A stretch of DNA of 64,000 nucleotides. Origin: PALSA-505 sp963702235 (lineage in GTDB: Bacteria > Actinomycetota > Actinomycetes > Streptosporangiales > Streptosporangiaceae). The stretch lies in NCBI GenBank assembly GCA_963702235.1, contig CAVPBZ010000008.1, forward strand, positions 1 through 64,000, given 5' to 3'. This document shows, piece by piece, positions 40,262 to 49,213 of the stretch; the first letter of the stretch is position 1, and each line of letters begins with the position of its first letter. Made by a program: the position numbers and the translations under genes. The notes below the pieces were generated by a model. It did no database searches. It was given only the letters and a program-made list of their open reading frames with translations, and had not been told where the DNA came from.

Positions 40262-41746
40262 ATGAACAGCTTGCTTCGACGCGTTCGGGGGGATTCCAGC
40301 CACGCTAAGACCTGGTCACGGGCCCGGGGGAACGGGTTGCTCGTGATGGTCGCGCTCACCGTCCCGGTTATCGTGGCGACCGCACCAGCAGCCGCGGCCG
40401 CTCCGGCCGCTCGCTCCGGGCCGGCCGCTCGCTCTGCTCCGGCCGCTCGCTCTGCTCCGGCCGCTCGCTCTGCGACGGCCTCAGCTCACCCGGTCCCCGC
40501 CGCGGCGGCCGTGCGCATGACCGCCTCGCGCGCGCGGGCCGTCGCCGGTGACGTGCCTTCGCCGCCGCCCGGCTGGACCACGCAGTTCAGCGACGACTTC
40601 AACGGCCCGGCGGGCACGCCGCCGTCGTCGGCCAGCTGGCAGTACGACACCGGGCCCGGCTCGAGCTTCGGCACCGGCGAGATCGAGACGATGACGAACT
40701 CGACCAGCAACGGCTACCTTGACGGCAACGGGAACCTGGGTATCACCGCGCTGGGCTCGGGCGGCTCGTGGACGTCAGCCCGGATCCAGACGACCTCGCC
40801 CAACGTCGGCGCGCCGGCCGGCGGCGAGCTGGAGGTGACCGCCTCGATCGAGCAGCCGAACCCGTCGGGCGGGCTCGGCTACTGGCCGGCCTTCTGGATG
40901 CTCGGCCCGGGCCAGTGGCCGGAGAACGGCGAGATCGACATCATGGAGGACGTCAACGCCCTGTCCGAGGTGTCGGGCACGATCCACTGCGGTACGTACC
41001 CCGGCGGCCCCTGTAACGAGGGCAACGGCATCGGCAGCGGGCTGCGGCCCTGCTCCGGCTGCCAGACCGGCTATCACACCTACACGATGGTCCTCAACCG
41101 GACCAACCCGGCGGACGAGTCGATCGCCTTCTACCTGGACGGGAACCAGTACTTCAGCGTGGACGAGAACCAGGTGGGCGCGTCCACATGGCAGGTGGCG
41201 TTCGATCACAACCTGTCCATCATCTTCGACCTGGCGATGGGCGGCGGTTACCCGAACGGTGTCTGCGGGTGCACCACTCCCGCCAGTTCCACCACCTCGG
41301 GTGGCACGATGAGCGTCGCCTACGTCGCCGCGTACCAGACGACCGGATCGGGCGGCCAGGGACCGACCGGGCCGATCACCGGCTACGGCGGCCTGTGCGC
41401 GGACGACCGCGGGGCCAGCACGGCCAACTTCAACCCGGTCCAGGTCTACACCTGCAACGGCACGCCGGCGCAGCAGTGGACGGTGGTCGCCGCGGGCAGC
41501 ACGCTGCGGGTGCTCGGCAAGTGCCTGGACATCAACGGCGGCGGCACGGCGAACGGCGCCACTGTCAACCTGTACGACTGCAACGGCACCGGCGCGCAGG
41601 TCTTCATACCGCAACCCAACGGCTCGCTGTACAACCCGCAGTCAGGCAGGTGCCTCGACGACACGAACTGGTCCACCACCCCCGGGACCCAGCTGCAGAT
41701 CTGGGACTGTACCGGCCACGCCAACCAGCAGTGGAACCTGCCCTGA
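40262..41746 (+). CDS. Secreted GH16 beta-glucanase with C-terminal ricin/CBM13 domain
   Basis: A 494-residue secreted enzyme. Basic N terminus, then LLVMVALTVPVIVATAPAAA as signal peptide. A repeat-rich linker (PAARSA units) leads to the GH16 domain (about 100-350) with the catalytic signature ENGEIDIMED (Glu224 nucleophile, Asp226, Glu229 acid/base), YWPAFWMLGP before it and ISIIFDLAMGGGYPNG-type end. Residues ~365-494 form a ricin-type beta-trefoil with QxW repeats (QQWTVVAAG, QVFIPQPNGSL, QQWNLP). Likely an endo-beta-1,3-glucanase acting on fungal or plant glucan. ATG 40262 is well spaced from the promoter. Confidence 0.92.
   Translation: MNSLLRRVRGDSSHAKTWSRARGNGLLVMVALTVPVIVATAPAAAAAPAARSGPAARSAPAARSAPAARSATASAHPVPAAAAVRMTASRARAVAGDVPSPPPGWTTQFSDDFNGPAGTPPSSASWQYDTGPGSSFGTGEIETMTNSTSNGYLDGNGNLGITALGSGGSWTSARIQTTSPNVGAPAGGELEVTASIEQPNPSGGLGYWPAFWMLGPGQWPENGEIDIMEDVNALSEVSGTIHCGTYPGGPCNEGNGIGSGLRPCSGCQTGYHTYTMVLNRTNPADESIAFYLDGNQYFSVDENQVGASTWQVAFDHNLSIIFDLAMGGGYPNGVCGCTTPASSTTSGGTMSVAYVAAYQTTGSGGQGPTGPITGYGGLCADDRGASTANFNPVQVYTCNGTPAQQWTVVAAGSTLRVLGKCLDINGGGTANGATVNLYDCNGTGAQVFIPQPNGSLYNPQSGRCLDDTNWSTTPGTQLQIWDCTGHANQQWNLP
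40403..40474 (+). repeat. 18-bp tandem repeats in the glucanase linker
   Basis: Four units beginning CCGGCCGCTCGCTC start at 40403, 40421, 40439 and 40457 and encode PAARSG/PAARSA. Units are nearly identical, so copy number is likely to vary between strains. Confidence 0.85.
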
Positions 41747-41806
41747 CCCCGCCCTAACCCCTCTTGCGCCCACCAACAGGGTTGGGAAGGCGGCGGGCCG
41801 GCGGCG

Positions 41807-44800
41807 TCAGGCCACAATGGCCTGTTCCAGCCGGATCAGCCGGGGGGGCGGCTGCAGGCCGAGCTCGGCGAGCGCGGTCCGGGCCCGCCGCACGACCGTG
41901 AGCGCGGCGCCGCGGCGGTCCTGCTCGAGCAGCGCGGTGGCCGCCCTCAGGTATCGCTCGTCGTCGTAGGGCGCGAGATCGATGGTCAGCTCGATGATCC
42001 GGCGGGTCTCGTCGAGGTCGCCGCGCCCGGCCGCCGCGTCCGCGCACAGGTCGAGCAGCTGCAGCATGGTCCGCCGCGCGTGCTCGCGCGGCAGCTCGGC
42101 CCATTCCTCGTACGGGTCATCGGGCAGCACGTCGCCGCGGTACCGGGCGATGGCCGCGCGGGCCAGCGCCACGGCCAGCGTCGGCTCGGCCAGCCCGAGT
42201 GCCAGCGCCCGACGGCCCTCGGCCTCGAACAGCGCGAGGTCGACCCGGATCTCGGCGGCCAGTTGCAGCAGGTCGCCGGAGCGGATGATCACCTCGCCGG
42301 CGTCGCCCCGCTGGCGGTTGAGCACGGTGCGCAGCCGGTTGCGGCCCGCCTCCCGGTCCGCGTCCGGCCACAGCGTCTCGATGGCCGCCTCGGCCGGGAT
42401 GCGGCCGCCGCAGACGGCCACGAGCTTCAGCAGCTGGGCGCCCTGGCCGGTGCCCAGCGGGACGGTCCGGCCGCCCCGGGTGAGGGCGAACCGGCCGAGC
42501 ACCGACAGCGACACCGGCAGCGCCGCCGCCTCCAGCGCGAGCGCGGCCGGCTGCCCGGTCTCGACGGCCAGGCCGAGCAGCTCCTCGGTGACCGCGCCCT
42601 CCTTGGTCAGCGGCAGCTGCGCGAGCCCGAGCCTGGCCGCCTCCTCGAACGCGCGGGCGGCCAGAGCGCCCGCGTCCCTGTCGCCGCGCCGGAACGCGGC
42701 GTAGCCGCGCAGCAGCGTGACCCGCCAGTACTCCCGCGGGTCGATCCGGTGACCGGGCGCGGCCAGCAGCCGCTCCTCGGCGAGGTGCGGATCCCCGTGC
42801 CTGGCCAGCAGCGCGCCCTCGGCCATCGCGATCACGGGCTCGCCGTCCAGCGGGTTCTGCTGCGCCCGGCGCAGGTACTCCACCGCCAGCGCGCTGTGCC
42901 CGACCCGGTCGAGATCGTCGGCCGCGTCGGCCAGGAAGTCGGCCGAGGCCGCCGTCCACCACTCGCCCTTGTGCGACTCGGCCAGCCGGATCCGCTCCAG
43001 CGTCTCCGCGGCGTCGCGGCGGTGCGACGCCGAGATGGCCAGCTGCCAGTGCCCGTAGGCGAGCAGCACATCGTCCCGCAGGTGACCGCCCACCCGGAGG
43101 ACCTCGCGCACGTCGGCCTCGCACTGATCGTGGCGGCCGAGCTCGACGCACACCTCGGCGTGATACAGCAACAGGTACGCCCACCGGCGGGGCTGATCGA
43201 TCACCGAGGCAAGACCCGCATCGATCCGCTCGAGCGCGGCGCGGGACTTGCCCTGCGCGTAGTCGATCCACATGGCCTGGAAGGGCACCAGCCCGGCCCG
43301 GCCGCCGCGCATGCCGAGCTGGTCATACAGCCGTGCCGCCCGGGCGAAGTGCTCCTCGGCGTCGCGCAGCGACGCCAGGTCGCGCCGGCCGTCCGGGGTG
43401 CGATGCCAGCAGGTGGTGCGGGCGAGCGCAGAGAACGCCCGGGCCCGGGTCAGCAGCTCGCCGGCCTCGGTCGCCTCCAGCACCCGGCGGGCGGCGGTCT
43501 CGGCCAGGGCATAGCTGCCGAGCCGGATCAGGTCGACGGCGCGCTCGACATCGAGCGCCCGGCCCAGCCGGGGGTCGCCGGTCCTCGCGCCGATGGCGGT
43601 CACCCGGTCCAGCAGCGCGGTGCGCATGTCGAGCAGGCCGGCCGCGTCGCAGATCCGGGCGAAGTGCACGAGCAGCTGCGGGTGCGCCGCCACCGCCTCG
43701 CCGGGCAGCCGGTCCACGACCGCCTGGATCTCCAGCACGTCCAGGGCCTCCAGTGACCCGGGGCTGCCGTCGGCCAGCAGCCCGGCGGCCGCGTCGGCAT
43801 CGCCGGACGCCAGCAGCAGCTGCAGGGCAGCGCCCAGCTCGCCGCGCCGGCTGTATTCCGCCGCGGCCCGGCGCAGCACCACCGGATCGGGGGCGCTGAG
43901 CGTGCTGAGGTGGTCGCGGACCGGGCCAGGCAGGTCCCGCCACTCGTCCCGGCCAGGGGTGAACGGGATGCCCGCCGTCAGCGCCCGGTCGAAGTACCCG
44001 TCGATACCCGTGGCGGTGTCCACCAGCGGCGCATCCAGCAGCGGCAGCGCGGCGACCTGGGCGAGCAGCAGCCGCTCGGCCTCCGGCAGCGCCGCGAGCG
44101 CCTCGTCCAGGATCACCGCCACCGCGCTCGACGGCCGGTCCGGGCCGCCGGCCGCCTTGGCCAGGTCACCCACGTCTTCACCGGTGCGCCGGGCCCTGGC
44201 CGCGGCCAGCGCGGTCGCGGCGGTCCAGCCGCCGGTCGCGCGCTCCAGCGCGGCGACCTCACCGGCGCCGACCTGCAGCCCGAAACCGGACCGGCAGAGC
44301 TGCAGGGTCTCCTCGGCCAGCAGCGCCAGGTCGGCGGCGGACAGCAGCAGGCAGTCAGCCCGGCGCAGCCGCTCCGTCCCTTCCGGCAGGTGCCTGGCCA
44401 GCACGACAAGGCGCTGATCGGCCCGCAGCTGCCCGGCCAGCCGCTCGATCAGCAGCCCCGTCTCGCGCCCGGCGTGGTGCGCGTCGTCGATGATGAACGT
44501 GCAGCGCTCGGCGGCCAGCGCGGCCAGCACCGCGTCGACCGCGCCCGCGGCGTCCTCGCCGGCCGCGGCCATCGTGGCGGCCGCCGCGGAAAAGCCGGCG
44601 GCGGCCACCGCGGACCGGAGCCGCGCGGCGAAGAGCTGGGCCGGCACGCCGCCCTCGTGCAGCACGACCTCGATGCCGACCGACCGCTGGACGTCGACCA
44701 GCTCCGCGGCGAACACGGTCTTGCCGTATCCGGCCGCCGCCTCGACCACCACCACGCTCACGTCGAGGCACCGCGAGGTCAGCCGCGGGCGGCTGATGTG

Positions 44801-44821
44801 GTGCGGCGGCAGCCGGCTCAT
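41807..44821 (-). CDS. Large MalT-like ATPase regulator with C-terminal BTAD output domain
   Basis: A 1004-residue STAND-type regulator. The N terminus is a MalT-like ATPase (Walker A EAAAGYGKT near residue 30; Walker B region CTFIIDDAHHA). The middle is helical repeats (about 330-790). The DNA-binding part is at the C-terminal end, an OmpR-like winged helix (SVLGRFALTRGGRTVPLGTG, AEAAIETLWPDADREAGRNR) followed by BTAD (LLDLCADAAAGRGDLDETRR). This is the reverse of the SARP order, where DNA binding comes first. Its ATG overlaps the stop of the FMN oxidase gene (ATGA), so both are made from one message. Confidence 0.87.
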   Translation of the reverse strand: MSRLPPHHISRPRLTSRCLDVSVVVVEAAAGYGKTVFAAELVDVQRSVGIEVVLHEGGVPAQLFAARLRSAVAAAGFSAAAATMAAAGEDAAGAVDAVLAALAAERCTFIIDDAHHAGRETGLLIERLAGQLRADQRLVVLARHLPEGTERLRRADCLLLSAADLALLAEETLQLCRSGFGLQVGAGEVAALERATGGWTAATALAAARARRTGEDVGDLAKAAGGPDRPSSAVAVILDEALAALPEAERLLLAQVAALPLLDAPLVDTATGIDGYFDRALTAGIPFTPGRDEWRDLPGPVRDHLSTLSAPDPVVLRRAAAEYSRRGELGAALQLLLASGDADAAAGLLADGSPGSLEALDVLEIQAVVDRLPGEAVAAHPQLLVHFARICDAAGLLDMRTALLDRVTAIGARTGDPRLGRALDVERAVDLIRLGSYALAETAARRVLEATEAGELLTRARAFSALARTTCWHRTPDGRRDLASLRDAEEHFARAARLYDQLGMRGGRAGLVPFQAMWIDYAQGKSRAALERIDAGLASVIDQPRRWAYLLLYHAEVCVELGRHDQCEADVREVLRVGGHLRDDVLLAYGHWQLAISASHRRDAAETLERIRLAESHKGEWWTAASADFLADAADDLDRVGHSALAVEYLRRAQQNPLDGEPVIAMAEGALLARHGDPHLAEERLLAAPGHRIDPREYWRVTLLRGYAAFRRGDRDAGALAARAFEEAARLGLAQLPLTKEGAVTEELLGLAVETGQPAALALEAAALPVSLSVLGRFALTRGGRTVPLGTGQGAQLLKLVAVCGGRIPAEAAIETLWPDADREAGRNRLRTVLNRQRGDAGEVIIRSGDLLQLAAEIRVDLALFEAEGRRALALGLAEPTLAVALARAAIARYRGDVLPDDPYEEWAELPREHARRTMLQLLDLCADAAAGRGDLDETRRIIELTIDLAPYDDERYLRAATALLEQDRRGAALTVVRRARTALAELGLQPPPRLIRLEQAIVA

Positions 44822-46002
44822 GGTGACCCGGCTAAGGCCAGCGTCTGGTGGCTGAGCTGGCGGTGGCTGGTGTAGCCCGACAGCGCCAGCGTGAGGTCGA
44901 GATCGGCCAGCAGGCAGCGCAGCACGTGCTCGACACCCTGCTGTCCGCCGAGGGCCAGCCCGTACAGCACGGGCAGGCCGATGAGCACGGCCTGCGCGCC
45001 GAGGGCGAGCGCCTTGACCACGTCAGCCCCGGTACGCACGCCCGAGTCGAACAGCACGGTCAGCTGCTCGCCGACCGCCGCCACGATGTCGGGCAGCGCG
45101 TCCAGCGCGGCGATCGCGCCGTCGACCTGGCGGCCGCCGTGGTTGGACACGACGATGCCATCCATCCCGTGCTCGGCGGCGAGCCTGGCGTCGTCGGCCG
45201 AGACGATGCCCTTGAGTACGATCGGCCCGTCCCAGTGCTTGCGCAGGAACGGCAAATCCCGCCAGGACAGGCCAGGGTTGGGGAACATCCCGGCCCAGCG
45301 CAGCACCGCCGCGCCCGGGTCTTCGGCGGGCGGTTTGACCAGCCCGTCCAGGAATGCCGGGTCGTCGAGGTAGTTGGCCAGCCCCTGCAGCCTGAGGAAC
45401 GGCAGGAAGCCGCGGTCGAGGTCCGCCGGGCGGTACCCCAGCAGCACTGTGTCGACCGTGACCACGAGCACCGAGTAGCCGCTGGCCTTGGCCCGGTGCA
45501 GGAAGCTGATGCACACGTCGTCGTCGGTCGGCCAGTACAGCTGGTACCAGCGCGGGCCATCGGCGCTGGCTTCGGCGACCTCCTCGAACGAGTGCGCCGC
45601 CGCCGTCGAGTGGATATAGGGCAGCGCCAGCGCTGCGGCGGCCGCCGCGGTCGCCAGCTCCCCGTCGGGGTGGGCCAGCGTCTGCACGCCCACCGGCGCG
45701 ATCATGACCGGCGCGGGCACCGGCGTGCCGAGGATCGTGCCGGACAGATCCCGGCGGGTCCCGCTGCGCAGCATCCGCGGCACGATCCGCCACCGGTCGA
45801 ACGCGGCCCGGTTGGCCCGCGCGGTCGCACCGCTGCCCGCGCTGGGCACGATGTAGCCCAGCGCCTCGGGTGACAGCACGGCCCTGGCGCGCTCCTCCAG
45901 GCCGGCCAAGTCGGTGCTGACCGCCGGCAGCTCCCCGGCGAACATCCCGTTCGCGTAGATGCCCGCCTGGTAGTCGCTGTAGTTCGCCGCCGGCTCACTC
46001 AC
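44818..46002 (-). CDS. FMN-dependent alpha-hydroxy-acid oxidase (lactate 2-monooxygenase type)
   Basis: A 394-residue TIM-barrel flavoprotein. FMN/substrate signatures: PVMIAPVGVQTLAHPDGELA, YQLYWPTDDD, LKGIVSADDARLAAEHGMDG, the catalytic SNHGGRQVDGA (His and Arg), and DSGVRTGADVVKALALGAQA. The inserted segment around GFLPFLRLQGLANYLDDPAF is as in lactate monooxygenase, which turns lactate into acetate and CO2. GTG 46002 starts SEPAANYSDYQAGIYANGMF, the usual N terminus. It is 124 bases downstream of the PEP/pyruvate-binding gene and is coupled to the large regulator. Confidence 0.9.
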   Translation of the reverse strand: MSEPAANYSDYQAGIYANGMFAGELPAVSTDLAGLEERARAVLSPEALGYIVPSAGSGATARANRAAFDRWRIVPRMLRSGTRRDLSGTILGTPVPAPVMIAPVGVQTLAHPDGELATAAAAAALALPYIHSTAAAHSFEEVAEASADGPRWYQLYWPTDDDVCISFLHRAKASGYSVLVVTVDTVLLGYRPADLDRGFLPFLRLQGLANYLDDPAFLDGLVKPPAEDPGAAVLRWAGMFPNPGLSWRDLPFLRKHWDGPIVLKGIVSADDARLAAEHGMDGIVVSNHGGRQVDGAIAALDALPDIVAAVGEQLTVLFDSGVRTGADVVKALALGAQAVLIGLPVLYGLALGGQQGVEHVLRCLLADLDLTLALSGYTSHRQLSHQTLALAGSP

Positions 46003-46126
46003 CTGATCACGATATCCGCGCAGTACAACCCCGCCACCCCTGCCGTCCGCCAAGCACACCAACAGCCGGGCCGGGGAGATCGGGGGCGGGCGCGGGGAGC
46101 GGGACGGCGCCGGGCGGGGTCGCGCG

Positions 46127-47191
46127 TCAGGGCGGGGAGTGGAAGGCGTACTTGGCCGCGGCGGCAACCGGGTTCCAGGCGGCCGTCAGGGGCGCCGCGG
46201 CGGTGACCGTGGTGACCGGGCGCACCTGGACGATGCAGACCGGCTCGCCGGCCCGGCGGTGCCGGTCCAGGACCCATTCGACGTTGACCGGGAACCCGTA
46301 GTGCTGCTCGATCGCGCGGACCGCGTCGGCGACCGCGGTGATCTGCTCCTCGTCCAGGACGCGGCGGTTCACCAGCCGCGGCGGCATCTCGGTCTCCACC
46401 ACCCGGCCCGCCGCGTAGTCGAAGGCAGACACCACCTTCTTGGCCGCGACGTCGTAGCGCAGGACGCGGCCGTCGGACTTCCCGATCTCGACGTGGTCGG
46501 GGGTGACCAGTCCTTGCACGACCGCCTCGCCCCAGCCCCAGTTGCCCTCGATGACGATGCGGTCCGGCTTGCCGGTGACGGGGTGGACGGAGAAGGCCAC
46601 GCCGGACGCGCGGGCGTGGATGAGCTCAATCACCCCGACCGCGATCGGCATCTCGTGGTGACTGATGCCCCGGCGGTGCCGGTAGTCCAGTGCCCGCTCG
46701 GTGAACAGGCTGCCCCAGCAGGCGCGCACGGCGTCCAGCACCCGGGCCGCCCCGGAGACGCCGAGGTAGGTGTCGAAGATCCCGGCGAACGACGCCTCGT
46801 CGGAGTCTTCGCCGGCCGCCGAGCTGCGCACCGCCGTCGGGACGTTGACCTCGACGCAGCGCAGGCACAGGTCGTCGTAGGCGTCGGTGATGTCCTGGCC
46901 CAGTCTGGCCGACACCGGCCGCTGTCCGAACTCCGCCCGGATAACGCGGGATGCCTGCTCAACCTGGGCCAGCCCGGGGCTGTCGCCGAGCCCGGCCAGC
47001 GCCGCGTCGATCACGTCGTCCAGGCGTGCTTCCGCGCAGTGCCGGCGGTAGGCGTCGATCGTCACCGAGAAACCGGCAGGCACGCTGACACCCGCCTGCA
47101 GCAGCTCGGACAGGCGGCCCATCTTCGCCCCGGCCAGGGCGGCCGCCGTGGCCGGGTCCGCCTGGTCGGTCCACAGGATGGTCCCGGTCAC
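46127..47191 (-). CDS. PEP/pyruvate-binding domain protein (phenylphosphate-synthase subunit 2-like)
   Basis: A 354-residue protein equal to the N-terminal ATP-grasp-like domain of PEP synthase: GAKMGRLSELLQAGVSVPAG, TAVRSSAAGEDSDEASFAGI (phosphate-binding), GVAFSVHPVTGKPDRIVIEG, and EWVLDRHRRAGEPVCIVQVRPVTT broken over two strands. It should bind ATP and make the phospho-histidine on its partner protein. GTG 47191 overlaps the partner's stop by four bases. Size (~39 kDa) fits the 40-kDa subunit of phenylphosphate synthase. Rifampicin phosphotransferase has the same domain but fused to the others. Confidence 0.87.
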   Translation of the reverse strand: MTGTILWTDQADPATAAALAGAKMGRLSELLQAGVSVPAGFSVTIDAYRRHCAEARLDDVIDAALAGLGDSPGLAQVEQASRVIRAEFGQRPVSARLGQDITDAYDDLCLRCVEVNVPTAVRSSAAGEDSDEASFAGIFDTYLGVSGAARVLDAVRACWGSLFTERALDYRHRRGISHHEMPIAVGVIELIHARASGVAFSVHPVTGKPDRIVIEGNWGWGEAVVQGLVTPDHVEIGKSDGRVLRYDVAAKKVVSAFDYAAGRVVETEMPPRLVNRRVLDEEQITAVADAVRAIEQHYGFPVNVEWVLDRHRRAGEPVCIVQVRPVTTVTAAAPLTAAWNPVAAAAKYAFHSPP

Positions 47192-49014
47192 GAGGCCACT
47201 CCGCCGGCAGCGGCGGGCTCAGCCCCTTCCTCCTGCCCGGCTGCCCCGGCCTGCCCGGCTGCCCCGGCCTGCCCGGCTGCCGCGGTGCGGAAGACGGTCA
47301 CCGTGCCGGTCGTCCCGTCCACCTCGATCTCGTCGCCGTCCTTGATCACAGCCGTGGCGAGCCCCACCGCCGTGACCGTCGGCACGCCGTACTCCCGGCC
47401 GACGATCGCGGCGTGCGACAGGGTGCCGCCGCCGTCACAGACGCAGGCCGCGATCTTGGCGAAGGCCGGCGTCCAGTTCGGTGACGTCAACTCGCACACG
47501 AGGATCTCGCCCGGCTGGATCCGGTGCAGCTCGTCGGCGTTGGACAGCACCCGGGCGATGCCGCGCGCCGTGCCCTTGGCGGCCGGGACGCCGGTCAGCG
47601 TCCTGACCTCCTGGCCGGATGCCGCCGCCTTGATGGTGTTCAGGAAGTGCCCGTTCAGGCCGAAGATCTCGATCACGATAGGGTCGTCCACCGACTCCGG
47701 GATGGTGCCGAGCATCTTCGGCATCGACGCGCGCCGCTGGTACCAGTGGTCGAAGTACTGCTTGCGGGCCTCGATGATCGACTTGAAGTCCTGATAGCTG
47801 CGCTCGCCGCGGGCCAGCTGCATGTTCTCCGGCCAGAACAGGAAGAACATGTCGTCGCTGGCGTCGGCGCCGACCCGGGCGGCGATCTCCTGGCAGGCCC
47901 AGCGCATCGGCAGCGAGACCTTGAGGTCGATGTAGTAGTTGTGGTCGTCCTGCCACCAGGGGAAGTTGGCCGCCCGGCAGGCCGCGAGGCCGCCGTCGAA
48001 TATCGCCTGCTCCTCCCTAGTCAGCGCCGAGCGGGCGGCGTCCACCGCCCGCTCGCGCTCGGCGATCGCCGCGTCCTGGGCGGCCTTGAAGTCGTGCACC
48101 TCGGGCTTGAGCAGGAAGGTCTTGATCGTGCCGAGCGCGGGCGTGGGGTCCTCGATCCACGACGGCAGCGCGAGGTCGCAGGAGCCCTCGGTGCGCCAGC
48201 CGTAGATCTGCAGGAAATCGTCGAAGGCGGTCAGCCAGGTGCTCGCCGCCCCGCCGTGCCGGGACAGGGCCGCGCGCAGGTCCTCCGGCTCGGCCGCGGC
48301 GAACACGTCGGCCAGCCCGGCGCTGCGGGCCTGGGCGGTCAGCCGCCACAGCTCGCGGTCGGTTTCCATGATCTTGGTGTCGTAGCCCTGCAGGAACTTG
48401 CCGATCTGGCCCGGATCCAGGCCGAACTCGACGCACTGGCCGTAGAAGCCGACGAAGTTGGCCAGCAGCGGGTACATCACCTCGAAGTGAATCTCGAACG
48501 ACCGCTTATGGTAAGCGCGGGCCTGGACCAGGTTCTCGCCCAGCTCGGCGAGGGACAGCTTGGTCAGGTCCACTGACCGCAGGTAGGCCCAGCCGTCCTC
48601 GGTCTCGGCTCGCATCCCGGCCCAGATCTCCTCGAAGTTGCCCAGGAAGCGCGGCAAGTTCTGCTCGATCCGCTTGGCCCGGGCGCCGATGTCCCGCGGG
48701 TCGGTGACCGGCAGCGCCGAGCCGTAGAGGTGGGTGCCGGCGAAACGGCAGGTCATGCCCCGTCCCGGCGGCAGCGGCAGCGTCTCCGCGGCGAGCTGCG
48801 TGCCCCAGTTGTAGCCGTCCTCGCCCCAGATCCAGCCCATCGGCGTCAGGCCGCGCGGCCAGTGGAAGTCGAGGAACCAGAACGTCTCCTCGTCCTTCTT
48901 CTTGAACGTGTCGATCGGGTCAACCATCCACGGGGCGTGGTCGTAGGCGGGCTTGAAACCGGGGTACCACTCGTCGGTCACGAATTCGTCCAGCGGAATG
49001 AGGTCGGCCATCAT
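47188..49014 (-). CDS. PEP-utilizing enzyme with mobile phospho-histidine domain (phenylphosphate-synthase subunit 1-like)
   Basis: A 608-residue (~67 kDa) protein. The large N-terminal part (DTFKKKDEETFWFLDFHWPR, RFAGTHLYGSALPVTDPRDI, LQIYGWRTEGSCDLALPSWI) would be the acceptor-substrate domain. The C-terminal swivel has the phospho-acceptor His534 in GGGTLSHAAIVGREYGVPTV. A repetitive tail of GQAGAA units (18-base repeats, 47233-47280) ends it. ATG 49014 follows AAGGAG. Coupled to the ATP-binding subunit, it probably transfers phosphate from ATP to a phenolic or other hydroxyl substrate, as phenylphosphate synthase does; the real acceptor is unknown. Divergent from a Rieske oxygenase. Confidence 0.85.
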   Translation of the reverse strand: MMADLIPLDEFVTDEWYPGFKPAYDHAPWMVDPIDTFKKKDEETFWFLDFHWPRGLTPMGWIWGEDGYNWGTQLAAETLPLPPGRGMTCRFAGTHLYGSALPVTDPRDIGARAKRIEQNLPRFLGNFEEIWAGMRAETEDGWAYLRSVDLTKLSLAELGENLVQARAYHKRSFEIHFEVMYPLLANFVGFYGQCVEFGLDPGQIGKFLQGYDTKIMETDRELWRLTAQARSAGLADVFAAAEPEDLRAALSRHGGAASTWLTAFDDFLQIYGWRTEGSCDLALPSWIEDPTPALGTIKTFLLKPEVHDFKAAQDAAIAERERAVDAARSALTREEQAIFDGGLAACRAANFPWWQDDHNYYIDLKVSLPMRWACQEIAARVGADASDDMFFLFWPENMQLARGERSYQDFKSIIEARKQYFDHWYQRRASMPKMLGTIPESVDDPIVIEIFGLNGHFLNTIKAAASGQEVRTLTGVPAAKGTARGIARVLSNADELHRIQPGEILVCELTSPNWTPAFAKIAACVCDGGGTLSHAAIVGREYGVPTVTAVGLATAVIKDGDEIEVDGTTGTVTVFRTAAAGQAGAAGQAGAAGQEEGAEPAAAGGVAS

Positions 49015-49091
49015 TGGCTCCTTCGTTCACACCCCGGTCGCCTCCGGGCCACCCCAGGGTCGCAACTGCCGCCGCCGGTGACAATGACCCC

Positions 49092-49136
49092 GTTCGGCCA
49101 GGCCGAACGACGGCCCGCGGTTCGGCCAGGCGAAAC
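49092..49136. promoter_or_regulatory. Twin 17-bp palindromes in the divergent Rieske / PEP-enzyme promoter
   Basis: GTTCGGCCAGGCCGAAC (49092-49108) is a perfect palindrome with a central A; GTTCGGCCAGGCGAAAC (49120-49136) is a near copy, 28 bases away centre to centre. They sit midway between the start codons at 49014 and 49214. A related site lies upstream of the acyl-CoA synthetase gene (54349-54365). The IclR protein encoded nearby is the natural candidate to bind them. Confidence 0.75.
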
Positions 49137-49213
49137 ACCGGCCTTCACCACAGGCCGCGGGCGTGCCTACCGTCGGCGCAGGACGTGGCGGCCGATCACA
49201 GCGGAGGTACCCG

